A DNA stretch of 64,000 bases from Marinobacter salsuginis (GCF_009617755.1 NZ_BGZH01000001.1:1488001-1552000); one strand, 5' to 3'; shown: positions 35,428 through 44,754, counted from the first letter of the stretch. Translations and numbers: made by a program. The notes: generated by a model from the letters alone, not told the origin.

Positions 35428-36495
35428 TTACTGGGTAGCCACCATCTCATCGGTAACCTGATATTCACCCGCCAGCCAGCGCAGAACCTCGTTGGCTGCA
35501 GGGTGGTCGAAGGCATCGTAGGTGTGCTGCAGACTCTGCCGCTTTTCAGCACTGATCCGGCCCAGGCCGGCGTCCTGCAGTACCAGCAAATCCGCCTGCA
35601 GCTGCGCCGCCAACTCCCGGCCCAGCACTTCCCGGGCCGCGTGGCGGAACGCCTGGCCGTATTGATAGGAGGGTCCCAGGCGATAGGATTCTGCCAGCGT
35701 GATGGCCGGAACTGCCGTTAACGTCGGCTGCAGTGCCGGATTGATCCCGTGGGCTGCCAGATGCGCGGCATTGGCCGCCGGTCGCCCGGTGAACGCGCGC
35801 AAGTGCAGATGCTGCGACATCCGGTCACCGTCATTGACCGGGTAATTGTCCCAGAGTACTGGCTTGCGCCCGAGCAGGTCCCCGATCCGCTTCAGGTGCC
35901 CGGGCGATACTTCCCTAGAGCACACCTCCTCCCCGGTCCAGAAGATATTCACCGAATGGTCCAGTTTGCGCCCGAGAGTCTCCAGATAATCTGCCGGACG
36001 CTCTCCAAACACCCGATCCAGTACGGGGTCGTCAGAATAGTAACTGGGACAGACGCTCAGAAAGTTGATGGCTGTGTGCTCACGAACCCAGTGCACTATG
36101 TCAGCCTGAGTACCGGCAAGGTCCGGGGTATCGGAACGCATGTCGTCAAACAGGATCGCCAGTTCGTCAATGCCGATACGCTCCAGCAGCGCGAGCTTGT
36201 GTGCCAACGCCGTGCGGACCTCGTCGTCGAACCGGTTGAATATCTCGAACGGGCTCAGCCCTATGCCGAAGCGCACCCCCTCGTGACGACAGAAACGGGA
36301 AAATTCGGCCAGCTCCGAGGCCATAGCTGGCGGGTGTGGCTGCTGCCATTTTCGCCGGAGGAAGGCATCGGCCTTGGGAGCATAGAGATAAAACCCGTAA
36401 CCGTGGGGGGCCAGGGTACGGACCAGGTGTCGACGTTCCTGCCAGGTCCACATGGGGCCGTAGAATCCTTCAATGATGCCTAATGTCGTTGTCAT
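35428..36495 (-). CDS. GH84-type beta-N-acetylglucosaminidase-like protein
   Basis: A 355-residue TIM-barrel glycosidase of the NAGidase/O-GlcNAcase family. It begins LGIIEGFYGPMWTWQER, a family hallmark, followed by YLYAPKAD and the catalytic Asp pair D117-D118 in ILFDDMRSD, then FWTGEEV and LWDNYPVND. Family members cleave terminal beta-GlcNAc. There is no signal peptide, so a cytoplasmic substrate is implied. The ATG at 36495 is chosen over a TTG two codons upstream. It ends ten bases from the convergent SIMPL gene. Confidence 0.85.
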   Translation of the reverse strand: MTTTLGIIEGFYGPMWTWQERRHLVRTLAPHGYGFYLYAPKADAFLRRKWQQPHPPAMASELAEFSRFCRHEGVRFGIGLSPFEIFNRFDDEVRTALAHKLALLERIGIDELAILFDDMRSDTPDLAGTQADIVHWVREHTAINFLSVCPSYYSDDPVLDRVFGERPADYLETLGRKLDHSVNIFWTGEEVCSREVSPGHLKRIGDLLGRKPVLWDNYPVNDGDRMSQHLHLRAFTGRPAANAAHLAAHGINPALQPTLTAVPAITLAESYRLGPSYQYGQAFRHAAREVLGRELAAQLQADLLVLQDAGLGRISAEKRQSLQHTYDAFDHPAANEVLRWLAGEYQVTDEMVATQ

Positions 36496-36612
36496 GGCCA
36501 ATTTCCGTTTCGCTGATGCCGGAGCCCGGCGGGTACCCCATAACCCTCAATTTTGACTAGACTTATCTGTAATGCCAACTACAAACGATCCGCCCCGGTA
36601 AGGAGCAAAGCA

Positions 36613-37077
36613 ATGGAGATAACAACTTTCGAGGACCTGATTGACTGGACACGTCAGCTACACGCGCATCTGTCCCGTAGCCTTCATGAATCGGCCAAAC
36701 TGAACAATGACGAGAAAGCCTCCGCGTTGCTCGATTACCTGTCGCGCCATGAGTCGCTGCTGGAGAAAGCCGTGCGTGAATTCGAGAACCAGGCCGAACC
36801 CAAGGCCATGAGCACACGCCTCTACGATTACCTGAACAACCAGCACAAGCCGATTGGGCCCAGCGCCGACTCCTACACCCATTATGCGTCCATGTCGTTC
36901 GAGGACATCGCCCGGGAGGTCTTCCAGTTTCACGACCAGGTCATGGACCTCTACGATTCACTGATCGGCAAGGCGGAAATCCCCGAAGCCAAGTCGCTGC
37001 TGGAAGACCTCCTGGCGCTGGAAGAACACGAGGCGATGCGTCTCGCCAGCCAGATTGGCAGGATGCAAGACCTCTGA
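36613..37077 (+). CDS. Uncharacterised ferritin-like helical-bundle protein
   Basis: A 154-residue all-helical protein with long amphipathic helices. Acidic/His pairs such as LSRHESLLEKAVREFE, FQFHDQVMDLYDSL and LLALEEHEAMRLASQ recall ferritin-like or rubrerythrin-like bundles that bind metal. I do not recognise a named family. The ATG at 36613 follows TAAGGAG with eight-base spacing; an upstream in-frame ATG is less likely. It lies before the TRAP operon but is separated from it by a dyad-rich gap. Confidence 0.65.
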   Translation: MEITTFEDLIDWTRQLHAHLSRSLHESAKLNNDEKASALLDYLSRHESLLEKAVREFENQAEPKAMSTRLYDYLNNQHKPIGPSADSYTHYASMSFEDIAREVFQFHDQVMDLYDSLIGKAEIPEAKSLLEDLLALEEHEAMRLASQIGRMQDL

Positions 37078-37084
37078 TCCACCT

Positions 37085-37100
37085 TACGACCAAGGTCGTA
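37085..37100. promoter_or_regulatory. Dyad upstream of the TRAP transporter operon
   Basis: TACGACC-AA-GGTCGTA, a perfect inverted repeat just after the helical-bundle gene. A second C5-A4-G6 hairpin lies at about 37170-37184 in the presumed dctP leader. Either might be an operator; the regulator is not encoded nearby. Confidence 0.4.
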
Positions 37101-37223
37101 CATGAACCGGTTTTTGATTTCGTTTGTTAACGATAATTGCTAACGTGAACTAGCATCAAGAGTAGTTTTCCCCCAAAAGGGGGGACGCTCGACCCACAAA
37201 AAAGATAAGAGGATAGAAGAGCA

Positions 37224-38300
37224 ATGAAGATCCGTTCTGTTCTTTCCGCGGCTGTGCTGGCTGTGGCAACTACCTTTGCCTCCTCGCAGGCGCTCGCCCA
37301 AGACACATTCACCCTTCGCCTTGCGGAAACCTGGGGACCAAACTTTCCGATTTTCGGTGACACCACCAAGCGCTTCGCCGAGAACGTCGAGAAAATGTCC
37401 GACGGACGCCTGAAAATCCGCATCGACTCTGCCAATAAGCACAAGGCCCCGCTGGGCGTGTTTGACATGGTCAAGGCCGGACAATACGACATGGGCCACT
37501 CTGCTTCCTACTACTGGAAAGGCAAGGTTCCCGAGACCCTGTTCTTCACCAGCATGCCGTTTGGCATGAATGCGATGGAACAATATGCGTGGTTCTACCA
37601 CGGTGGCGGCATGGAGCTGATGCAGGAAGTCTACGAGCCCCACAACATGCTGTCCTTCCCGGGCGGTAACACCGGCGTTCAGATGGGCGGTTGGTTCCGC
37701 GAGGAAATCAACTCTCTGGAAGACCTTCAGGGTCTGAAAATGCGCATCCCCGGTTTCGCCGGTGAGGTATTCGCGGAAGTCGGCGTTAACCCGACCAATA
37801 TCGCTCCCGGCGAGCTTTACACCGCTCTGGAACGCAACACCATCGATGCCGTTGAGTGGGTAGGCCCGGCACTGGATCTCCGTCTTGGCTTCCAGCAGAT
37901 TGCCGACTACTACTACACCGGTTGGCACGAGCCGGCCACCGAGCTGCAGTTCCTGGTGAACAAGCGCGTCTGGGACAAGCTCCCGGCTGACCTGCAGGAA
38001 ATCATGCGTGTTGCCATGCGCACCGCTTCCTACGACATGCTGGTTCATTCCCAGCACGCCAACGCCGAAGCCTGGGCCAACATTCGCGAGGAATATCCGA
38101 ATGTCCAGATCAAACGTTTTCCGGACGAAATCTTTGATGCCATGTATGAAGCCAACAACAAGCTGCTGAAAGAAGCCGCTGCTGAGAGCGACATGGCTGC
38201 CAAGATTATCGACTCCCAGGAGAACTACCTTGAGCAGAGCCGCGCTTATACCAACATTTCCGAGCGCGCTTACCTCAACACCATGGCCGAAGTCGAGTAA
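37224..38300 (+). CDS. dctP: TRAP transporter substrate-binding protein (DctP family)
   Basis: A 358-residue periplasmic binding protein with a signal peptide ending ASSQALA. Family features are FTLRLAETWGPNFPIF at the mature N terminus, the conserved LQGLKMRIPGFAGEVFAEVGVNPTNIAPGELYTALERNTIDAVEWVGP with the substrate-gripping Arg, and YYTGWHEPATELQFLVNK. The WHEP/aromatic environment resembles TakP-like proteins that bind 2-oxo acids, so a monocarboxylate is possible. Strong expression is expected relative to dctQM because a hairpin follows. Confidence 0.9.
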   Translation: MKIRSVLSAAVLAVATTFASSQALAQDTFTLRLAETWGPNFPIFGDTTKRFAENVEKMSDGRLKIRIDSANKHKAPLGVFDMVKAGQYDMGHSASYYWKGKVPETLFFTSMPFGMNAMEQYAWFYHGGGMELMQEVYEPHNMLSFPGGNTGVQMGGWFREEINSLEDLQGLKMRIPGFAGEVFAEVGVNPTNIAPGELYTALERNTIDAVEWVGPALDLRLGFQQIADYYYTGWHEPATELQFLVNKRVWDKLPADLQEIMRVAMRTASYDMLVHSQHANAEAWANIREEYPNVQIKRFPDEIFDAMYEANNKLLKEAAAESDMAAKIIDSQENYLEQSRAYTNISERAYLNTMAEVE

Positions 38301-38319
38301 GATATAGGCTGTAACGGAG

Positions 38320-38350
38320 CCGGGATCGCTCTACGAGTGATCCCGGTTTT
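38320..38350 (+). terminator. Terminator-like hairpin between dctP and dctQ
   Basis: Stem CCGGGATC / GATCCCGG with a short loop, then GTTTTG. It lies 20 bases after dctP, inside the operon, and would give partial termination so that the binding protein exceeds the membrane subunits. Confidence 0.75.
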
Positions 38351-38401
38351 GTCGTTTATAGCAACTGAAAAAGCGCCAGCTCTCCTGGCGGGGGATCATC
38401 A

Positions 38402-38947
38402 ATGCGGTGGATTATCAAACTGGACGAGGGGCTTTCGCGCTTGTCCACATTCTGTGGCTGGGTTGCCTGTGTCGCGATGATACTGATGGCAGCCAACGTC
38501 TTTTACGACGTCGTGGCCCGCTACGCTTTCAACAACGTTTCAATCGGCATGCAGGAAATGGAGTGGCACCTCTATTCGGTGGTGTTCCTGCTGGGTATTC
38601 CCTACGCATTGCGCACGGATGGTCATGTTCGGGTCGACGTTTTCTACACTCGCTGGAACAACAAGGCCAAGGCCTGGGTAAATCTGGTGGGTGCATTCAT
38701 TTTCGTTATTCCCTTTGCCTACCTGATCGGCGTCTATGGTTACGATTTTGCCGTGGACTCCTACAACATGGGTGAAGGCAGTGGCGACCCCGGCGGTCTG
38801 CCCCACCGCTGGATCATTAAGTCCGTCATCCCTATCAGCGCAGTCTTCATCGGCATTGCAGGCCTGAATATGGCCACCTATGCGATACGGGTTATGTCGG
38901 GCGAGAAAGAATACGAAGGTGAGCATAGCGCAGGAGGCCTCGCATGA
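38402..38947 (+). CDS. dctQ: TRAP transporter small permease (DctQ)
   Basis: A 181-residue four-helix membrane protein. The segment VFYDVVARYAFNNVSIGMQEMEWHLYSVVFLLGIPYALRTDGHVRVDVFY is the DctQ signature, and a long FxVDSYNMGEGSGDPGGLPHRWIIKSVIP loop follows. It works with DctM in Na+-driven uptake of the DctP ligand. The last four bases overlap the dctM start. Confidence 0.93.
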   Translation: MRWIIKLDEGLSRLSTFCGWVACVAMILMAANVFYDVVARYAFNNVSIGMQEMEWHLYSVVFLLGIPYALRTDGHVRVDVFYTRWNNKAKAWVNLVGAFIFVIPFAYLIGVYGYDFAVDSYNMGEGSGDPGGLPHRWIIKSVIPISAVFIGIAGLNMATYAIRVMSGEKEYEGEHSAGGLA

Positions 38948-40239
38948 TCGGTATGATTATGTTCGGTGTCGCCCTGCTGATGCTGATGCTGGGCTTCCCG
39001 GTAGCATTCACCTTCGGTGGCGTGGCATTGTTCTTCGGAATCTTCGCCGAGGGCATGGATCTCTTTGCCTTCATGCCCTATCGCATCATGAGCGTGATGC
39101 AGAATACCGTTCTGATGGCGGTGCCCCTGTTCATTTTCATGGGCGTGGTGCTTCAGCGCACCCGGCTGGCAGAGCAGCTATTGACCTCCATGGGTCGACT
39201 TTTTGGTGGCCTTCCAGGCGGTCTGGCGATTTCGACCATCCTGGTTGGTGCCCTGTTGGCCGCATCCACCGGCGTCGTGGGCGCCAGTGTGGTGGCCATG
39301 GGCCTGATTTCCTTACCGGTGATGCTGGCCCACAAATACGACAAACGGCTCGCTACAGGCACCATCTGTGCATCCGGTACGCTCGGCCAGATCGTCCCGC
39401 CCTCGATCATCCTGATCATCCTGGGTGACGTGCTTGGCCTTCCGGTCGGGGACCTGTTCAAGGCCGCCGTCTGGCCCGGCATCGTACTGGTGGGGCTCTA
39501 TATCGTGTACATCCTGGTTCTGACCAGGCTGCGGCCCGAGACGGCTCCGGCCATGCCGGATGAGCCAGGCGTATCGCGCAAGAAGGAAATCTTCAATGCG
39601 CTGCTGGCAATCATTCCGCCGCTGGCATTGATTGTGGTGGTTCTGGGCTCGATCTTCACCGGCATTGCCACGCCTACGGAGTCATCTGCTCTGGGTGGCG
39701 TCGGCGCTGTTGTTCTGGCCATCATTTACCGTCAGTTCTCGTTCAAGATGGTATGGGATGCATCCAAGGACACGGTGAAGGTAACTGCCATGGTCTTCGC
39801 GATCCTGATTGGTGCCACCGCTTTCTCCATGGTGTTCAGCTACACCGGCGGCGACTACCTGCTGGAAGAGTGGCTGCTCCAGCTGCCCGGTGAAAAGTGG
39901 GGCTTCATCATCCTGGCCATGGTGGTCATCCTGGTACTGGGTTTCTTCATCGATTTCGTGGAGATTTCCTTCATCATCGTGCCGATCCTTGCGCCGGTGG
40001 CCGAGGCCATGGGCATCAACATGCTCTGGTTCGCGATTCTGATTGCAATGAACCTGCAAACCAGCTTCCTGACGCCACCATTCGGGTTTTCGTTGTTCTA
40101 TCTGAAGGGGGTAGCACCGCCCGAGGTGCGAACAACGGACATCTACAAAGGCGTGCTGCCCTTCATCCTGATACAGATGTTTGTGCTGGCACTGATAGTC
40201 ATTTTCCCAGAATGGTTTGGTATGAGTTCCTCATACTGA
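38944..40239 (+). CDS. dctM: TRAP transporter large permease (DctM)
   Basis: A 431-residue membrane protein with about 12 helices forming the transport pathway. Family motifs include GGLPGGLAISTILVGALLAASTGVVGASVVAMG, CASGTLGQIVPPSIILI and GIATPTESSALGGVGA, and MNLQTSFLTPPFGFSLFYLKGV near the end. It overlaps dctQ by ATGA and is closed by a strong terminator, completing a dctPQM operon. Confidence 0.96.
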   Translation: MIGMIMFGVALLMLMLGFPVAFTFGGVALFFGIFAEGMDLFAFMPYRIMSVMQNTVLMAVPLFIFMGVVLQRTRLAEQLLTSMGRLFGGLPGGLAISTILVGALLAASTGVVGASVVAMGLISLPVMLAHKYDKRLATGTICASGTLGQIVPPSIILIILGDVLGLPVGDLFKAAVWPGIVLVGLYIVYILVLTRLRPETAPAMPDEPGVSRKKEIFNALLAIIPPLALIVVVLGSIFTGIATPTESSALGGVGAVVLAIIYRQFSFKMVWDASKDTVKVTAMVFAILIGATAFSMVFSYTGGDYLLEEWLLQLPGEKWGFIILAMVVILVLGFFIDFVEISFIIVPILAPVAEAMGINMLWFAILIAMNLQTSFLTPPFGFSLFYLKGVAPPEVRTTDIYKGVLPFILIQMFVLALIVIFPEWFGMSSSY

Positions 40240-40246
40240 TTCGAAG

Positions 40247-40277
40247 AATACCGGGCCTGAGGGCCCGGTATTTTTTT
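40247..40277 (+). terminator. Rho-independent terminator of dctPQM
   Basis: Eleven-bp stem AATACCGGGCC / GGCCCGGTATT with a four-base loop and seven T, immediately after dctM. Confidence 0.93.
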
Positions 40278-40338
40278 CAGTCCCTCTCATTTCCTGCGAC
40301 TCTATTCTCACGATAGTTTTCTTCTTCATACGCCTCAC

Positions 40339-40366
40339 CTGACAAAATCTGACTGTTTTCTATACT
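40339..40366 (+). promoter_or_regulatory. Sigma-70 promoter candidate for the methyltransferase-reductase pair
   Basis: CTGACA and TATACT separated by 16 bases, about 100 bases upstream of the methyltransferase ATG. Confidence 0.5.
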
Positions 40367-40466
40367 GAACGGACAAGCGGTGATTCTCAGACTGGTATTC
40401 GGGAACCCTGGAAAACGCACGTCGACAAAACATTGATGTTGAGGTTAGGAAGGGAGAGTGGAGTCC

Positions 40467-41780
40467 ATGAATCAGAGCACTGCCCAGAAACCCCGTGACC
40501 ACGGGCAAGAATCCAAAAGCCATGTTCTGACCCTGCCACTGGAAAGCACCCACGTGGACCGGTCACCGCACACGTACGAACGCTGGCTGATTGCCAAGCT
40601 GATGCGCATGGCCGGCTCACCGCCGCTCCGGTTCCGGCTCTGGAACGGCGATGTCATCGAACCGGATGGCCAACAGTCACAATTCGCTCTGCACCTCACC
40701 GACCCCAAGGCCCTGTACGCACTGGTGACCAACCCCAACCTGGCGTTCGGCGATCTCTACAGCGCAGGTCGCCTGGAGGTAGAAGGCGACCTTCCTGACC
40801 TGATGGAAACCCTCTACCGCTCAGTTCATCAGGCGCGCCAGAAGTGGCCGAAATGGCTGGAAGCACTCTGGCGCAATCACAACCCCCGGTCCACCGGGAT
40901 CTCCGAAGCCAAAGAAAACATTAACCATCACTACGACCTGGGCAACGAGTTCTACCGGCTCTGGCTGGACAGCGCTGAAATGCAGTACACCTGCGCCTAT
41001 TACGAGAGCCCCGAGCTGACCCTGGAACAGGCTCAACTGGCCAAGCTGGAGCATGTCTGCCGCAAGCTCCGTCTCAAACCCGGCATGACCGTGGTCGAGG
41101 CCGGCTGCGGCTGGGGTGGGCTGGCCCGTTACATGGCCCGCAACTACGGCGTCAAGGTGCACTCCTACAACATCTCAAAAGAGCAGCTGGCCTTTGCCCG
41201 GGAGGAGGCCCGCAAGCAGGGGCTGAATCATCTGGTGGAATACGTCGAGGACGACTACCGAAACATCAGCGGTCAGTACGATGCCTTTGTCTCCATCGGC
41301 ATGCTGGAACACGTGGGAAAGGAAAACTACGAGGCGTTGTCCGAACTCATCAAGCGGAGCCTGAAACCCGACGGGATTGCCCTGCTCCACAGTATTGGCC
41401 GCAATCGCCCGATGCTGATGAACGCCTGGATCGAAAAACGCATCTTCCCCGGCGCCTATCCGCCCAGCATCGGCGAATTCATGGAAATCTGCGAACACGG
41501 CGATTTCTCGGTACTGGATGTGGAGAACCTGCGCCTGCATTACGCCCAGACCCTCAGCCACTGGATGGATCGTTTCAACGAGAACGAAGACAAGGTAACG
41601 GCTATGTACGATGGCCACTTTACCCGGGCCTGGCGCATGTATCTGGCGGGCTCCATCGCTGCGTTCCGCGCCGGCTCCCTCCAGCTGTTCCAGGTGGTTT
41701 TCACCCACGGCGACAACAATAGTCTGGCGCAGAACCGCCGGGATCTGTATGCGTTTCCAGCGGCACCAGAGGAGGCCTGA
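40467..41780 (+). CDS. Cyclopropane-fatty-acid-synthase-like methyltransferase
   Basis: A 437-residue SAM-dependent enzyme acting on unsaturated acyl chains of phospholipids. The N-terminal lipid-binding part (about 50-140) is followed by NINHHYDLGNEFYRLWLD, MQYTCAYYESPELTLEQAQ, the SAM loop VVEAGCGWGGLARYMA and SIGMLEHVGKENY, all typical of CfaS. The ATG at 40467 follows GGGAGAGTGGAG. Its stop shares a base with the start of a flavoprotein reductase. Such a pair could produce a methyl-branched rather than cyclopropane product, which is inference. Confidence 0.88.
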   Translation: MNQSTAQKPRDHGQESKSHVLTLPLESTHVDRSPHTYERWLIAKLMRMAGSPPLRFRLWNGDVIEPDGQQSQFALHLTDPKALYALVTNPNLAFGDLYSAGRLEVEGDLPDLMETLYRSVHQARQKWPKWLEALWRNHNPRSTGISEAKENINHHYDLGNEFYRLWLDSAEMQYTCAYYESPELTLEQAQLAKLEHVCRKLRLKPGMTVVEAGCGWGGLARYMARNYGVKVHSYNISKEQLAFAREEARKQGLNHLVEYVEDDYRNISGQYDAFVSIGMLEHVGKENYEALSELIKRSLKPDGIALLHSIGRNRPMLMNAWIEKRIFPGAYPPSIGEFMEICEHGDFSVLDVENLRLHYAQTLSHWMDRFNENEDKVTAMYDGHFTRAWRMYLAGSIAAFRAGSLQLFQVVFTHGDNNSLAQNRRDLYAFPAAPEEA

Positions 41781-42904
41781 TGGATTATTACGACCTGATC
41801 ATCGTCGGTGCCGGCCCAGCCGGCTCCACCCTGGCCAGTGCCCTTGAGACCAGCGGCAAAAAAGTACTGACCATCGACAAACAGGATTTTCCCCGGGATA
41901 AAACCTGCGCGGGCTGGGTGACTCCTGCCGTCATGAAAACCCTGAAGATTGATCTCGACGAGTACGCCAACGGACGGACATTCCAGCCTATTCGCCGGTT
42001 TCGCATCGGCATGATGGGGCAGCCGGCCGTGGAAAACGACCACGGCGATGTGGTCAGCTATGGCATTCGCCGGTGTGAATTCGACGATTATCTGCTCAGC
42101 CGCGTCACCGGTCCGAAACAGCTCGCCACGCCGGTCAAGTCCATCGTCCGGAAAGACGGCAACTGGGTCATCAACGACACCTGGGAGGCCCCGCTTGTCG
42201 TGGGCGCCGGCGGGCACTTCTGCCCGGTTGCACGGTTGCTTGGCGAAGGCCCGGGTAGCCACGAGACCGTTGTCGCCGCCAAGGAGGTGGAATTCGAAAT
42301 GACACCCGAGCAGGCTTCCGCCTGCGAGGCCCGGGGCGACACCCCGGAGCTCTGGTTCTGCCGCGATCTCAAGGGTTATGCCTGGGTGTTTCGCAAGGGC
42401 AATTACCTGAATATCGGGCTGGGCCGGGAGGATAACCACAAGCTGAGCGGTCATCTAGAGGCTTTTGTCGATGAAATGAAGTCCGCCGGGCGCATTCCGG
42501 AGGACCTGCCCGGGCGTTTCAAAGGCCACGCCTATCTGCTTTATGCCCATGCCGAGAGGCCACTGGTGGACGACGGTATTCTGTTGATTGGCGATTCCGC
42601 CGGCCTGGCTTACACCCAGAGCGGTGAAGGCATCCGGCCCGCCATCGAATCGGCGCTGCTGGCGGCAGATGTGATACGGGACGCGCCGGATTATTCGGCC
42701 TCCTCATTGCAGATCTACGGCGATGCCATTGCCGGACGCTTTGGCAATCGGGCGGCAGACACGGATCAGGGCTGGCAGGTTCCGGACTGGATCAAGACGC
42801 CACTGGCCAGCAGCCTGATGCGCTCGCACTGGTTTACAAGAAAGGTGGTTACGGAGAAGTGGTTCCTCCATCAGGAAGTGCCGCCGCTGAAAGCCGCTGT
42901 CTGA
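41780..42904 (+). CDS. FAD-dependent reductase, geranylgeranyl-reductase-like
   Basis: A 374-residue flavoprotein. The N terminus has the dinucleotide motif IIVGAGPAGSTLASAL and a conserved CAGWVTPAVM. VVGAGGHFCPVARLL follows in the middle, and the C-terminal FAD loop is LLIGDSAGLAYTQSGEGIRPAIESALLAA. These are features of the geranylgeranyl reductase/halogenase superfamily, which reduces isolated double bonds in lipids. It starts at the stop of the CfaS-like gene (TGATG), so the two are translationally coupled and probably act on the same lipid. Confidence 0.82.
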   Translation: MDYYDLIIVGAGPAGSTLASALETSGKKVLTIDKQDFPRDKTCAGWVTPAVMKTLKIDLDEYANGRTFQPIRRFRIGMMGQPAVENDHGDVVSYGIRRCEFDDYLLSRVTGPKQLATPVKSIVRKDGNWVINDTWEAPLVVGAGGHFCPVARLLGEGPGSHETVVAAKEVEFEMTPEQASACEARGDTPELWFCRDLKGYAWVFRKGNYLNIGLGREDNHKLSGHLEAFVDEMKSAGRIPEDLPGRFKGHAYLLYAHAERPLVDDGILLIGDSAGLAYTQSGEGIRPAIESALLAADVIRDAPDYSASSLQIYGDAIAGRFGNRAADTDQGWQVPDWIKTPLASSLMRSHWFTRKVVTEKWFLHQEVPPLKAAV

Positions 42905-42918
42905 GACGGAAAACAAAA

Positions 42919-42955
42919 AACCCGGGAGAATCTATAACGATGCCCCCGGGTTTCT
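42919..42955 (+). terminator. Terminator after the flavoprotein gene
   Basis: Stem AACCCGGG / CCCGGGTT with an 18-base loop, then TTCTTTC. It lies between convergent genes and may serve both strands. Confidence 0.65.
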
Positions 42956-42969
42956 TTCAGGCCCTGAAC

Positions 42970-44640
42970 TCAGTTCGCCGTCAGTTCAATCACGTCAATA
43001 CCGTACAGGGTGGTGGTTCCGCTGATTTCATTTCCCACTGCCAGCAAGGGCTGCCCATTCGGGCTGTCCTCGGCGGCGATGAAGGCAATGCCCTCCGGCC
43101 CAGAATCTTTGGCCATACCGGCCTGCAGGTCTGCATCCGACACTGAGAAATCCCGATTATTCAGGTACTGGACGAATTCCGGATTCTGGGGATTGGTCAC
43201 GTCGTAAACCATGATTCCGCCAATTCGCTCAAGACCGATAAACGCGAAGGTCTGGCCGTTGATTGTGCCAACCGTGACGGCTTCCGGCTCAGGACCTTTG
43301 TCATCAGATCGGTTGTCGAAATTGTTCTCGTCATTGGTGGCATTGAAGTTCTCAGGCAACAGACTGGCGGTGATCCGCTCGAATTCGCTGCCGCTGTCAA
43401 AGACCCTCTGGCCATCGGCAGACCAGATAGAGAAGGATCGTGCGCCGTAGGTGTAGATTTCGCTGTATTCGCAGTCTACTTCCGGATCTGTCGCCGGGTC
43501 AGAGGGATCGCAGCCATTGCTGACGCCCAGGGTCGAGGTCACGTTGATCCGACCCAGGTTCTCCTCCAGCTGTAGATCGGCCGCATTTGGGAAGGCCGTG
43601 GCATCCAGGGTCAGATCCCCAAGCCGGAACTCTTCGGAGAAGCCATCGTAGTCCCGGGAATCACCCTCGTTGGCGGTGATGTAGTACGTCTTGCCGTTGT
43701 AGCCGTAGCTGGTGATCGCGTCCGGCATATACATACCTTTTACCGGCCAGTTGCGAATGTTGATGCCGCTATCCCGATTGCTGACGTCCAGCTCGTTTCC
43801 TATCACGCTGTGGTCCTTGAAACCGAGGGGCAGGATCGCATTGATCACCCCGGCCTCGATATCCAGCTCGGCTACGGCGTTGTTCTCCTGCAGGGCGACC
43901 CAGGCGGTCTTGTTGTCGAGGGAGACCGCAATGTACTCCGGCTCCATATCCTGGGCGACGGTTGCTCCCGGCCCAAACACCCGCACACCGCTGGCTTTCA
44001 GGGCCGCCTCATCGGCATTGAAGGCTTCGAACCCTGCGGTGGTTACCGTTGCGCCGGCAACGCCCGCTGACAGATCAATAATGCTGACGGATCCCACCGG
44101 ATCGTTGGTGTAGTCGTCGCTGGGTTCACCCTCGTTGGCGACCAGCACTTTCATGCCGTCCCGGGTAAAGGCAACCATATCGGGCAGCGCCCCTACCGTA
44201 ACTTCACCAACCTTGCCAAGGTCAGTGGTGTTGTAGAAAACGACCTTGCCGTTGTCCTGCTTGACGTCGGCTTCGATGGCCACCGCCACCAGGCTGCCGA
44301 AGACAGCCACACTGTTGGCGGATGCACCCTCGGCGGTCGCATCGATGGTCTGCAAGAGAACCGGTTGGGAGGGGTCCTGGATATCAAGCACGTCTACCGT
44401 GGAGGCACCGGCGTTTACAACGAACAATCGCTGGTTGGCAGCATCGTGGGCAACAATTTCGGCAGCTCCCACGTCGAACACATCGCCCGGGGCCTGATAG
44501 GTGCCCAGGACATTAAGTTCGATCAGTGATTTACTGGTGCCGTTGATACCATCAGCGCCATCGTCACCATCATCGGTACAGGCGCTCAGGCCCAACAGGG
44601 AAGACAGGATGGTTGCGGAAAGCAGGGTCTTACGGAACAT
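42970..44640 (-). CDS. Choice-of-anchor-I-type beta-propeller lipoprotein
   Basis: A 556-residue exported lipoprotein with lipobox LGLSAC (Cys about residue 20) followed by a short collagen-like stretch DGDDGADGING. The rest consists of repeated blade-like segments: AANQRLFVVNAGASTVDVLDIQD, MKVLVANEGEPSDDY, YYITANEGDSRDY and PEAVTVGTINGQTFAFIGLER. This pattern matches the choice-of-anchor I/alkaline-phosphatase-like extracellular family. No catalytic role can be assigned. The ATG is at 44640, where the signal peptide begins. Confidence 0.8.
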   Translation of the reverse strand: MFRKTLLSATILSSLLGLSACTDDGDDGADGINGTSKSLIELNVLGTYQAPGDVFDVGAAEIVAHDAANQRLFVVNAGASTVDVLDIQDPSQPVLLQTIDATAEGASANSVAVFGSLVAVAIEADVKQDNGKVVFYNTTDLGKVGEVTVGALPDMVAFTRDGMKVLVANEGEPSDDYTNDPVGSVSIIDLSAGVAGATVTTAGFEAFNADEAALKASGVRVFGPGATVAQDMEPEYIAVSLDNKTAWVALQENNAVAELDIEAGVINAILPLGFKDHSVIGNELDVSNRDSGINIRNWPVKGMYMPDAITSYGYNGKTYYITANEGDSRDYDGFSEEFRLGDLTLDATAFPNAADLQLEENLGRINVTSTLGVSNGCDPSDPATDPEVDCEYSEIYTYGARSFSIWSADGQRVFDSGSEFERITASLLPENFNATNDENNFDNRSDDKGPEPEAVTVGTINGQTFAFIGLERIGGIMVYDVTNPQNPEFVQYLNNRDFSVSDADLQAGMAKDSGPEGIAFIAAEDSPNGQPLLAVGNEISGTTTLYGIDVIELTAN

Positions 44641-44754
44641 GACATTGTGCCTCTGGCATTGCTTGGTGTAGGGAATTCCTACACACGCTAGGCCACGGGC
44701 GTGACAGTTCAGCGTCAATTCCGAGTCATTACCATGACGAATTAGTGACAGGAA

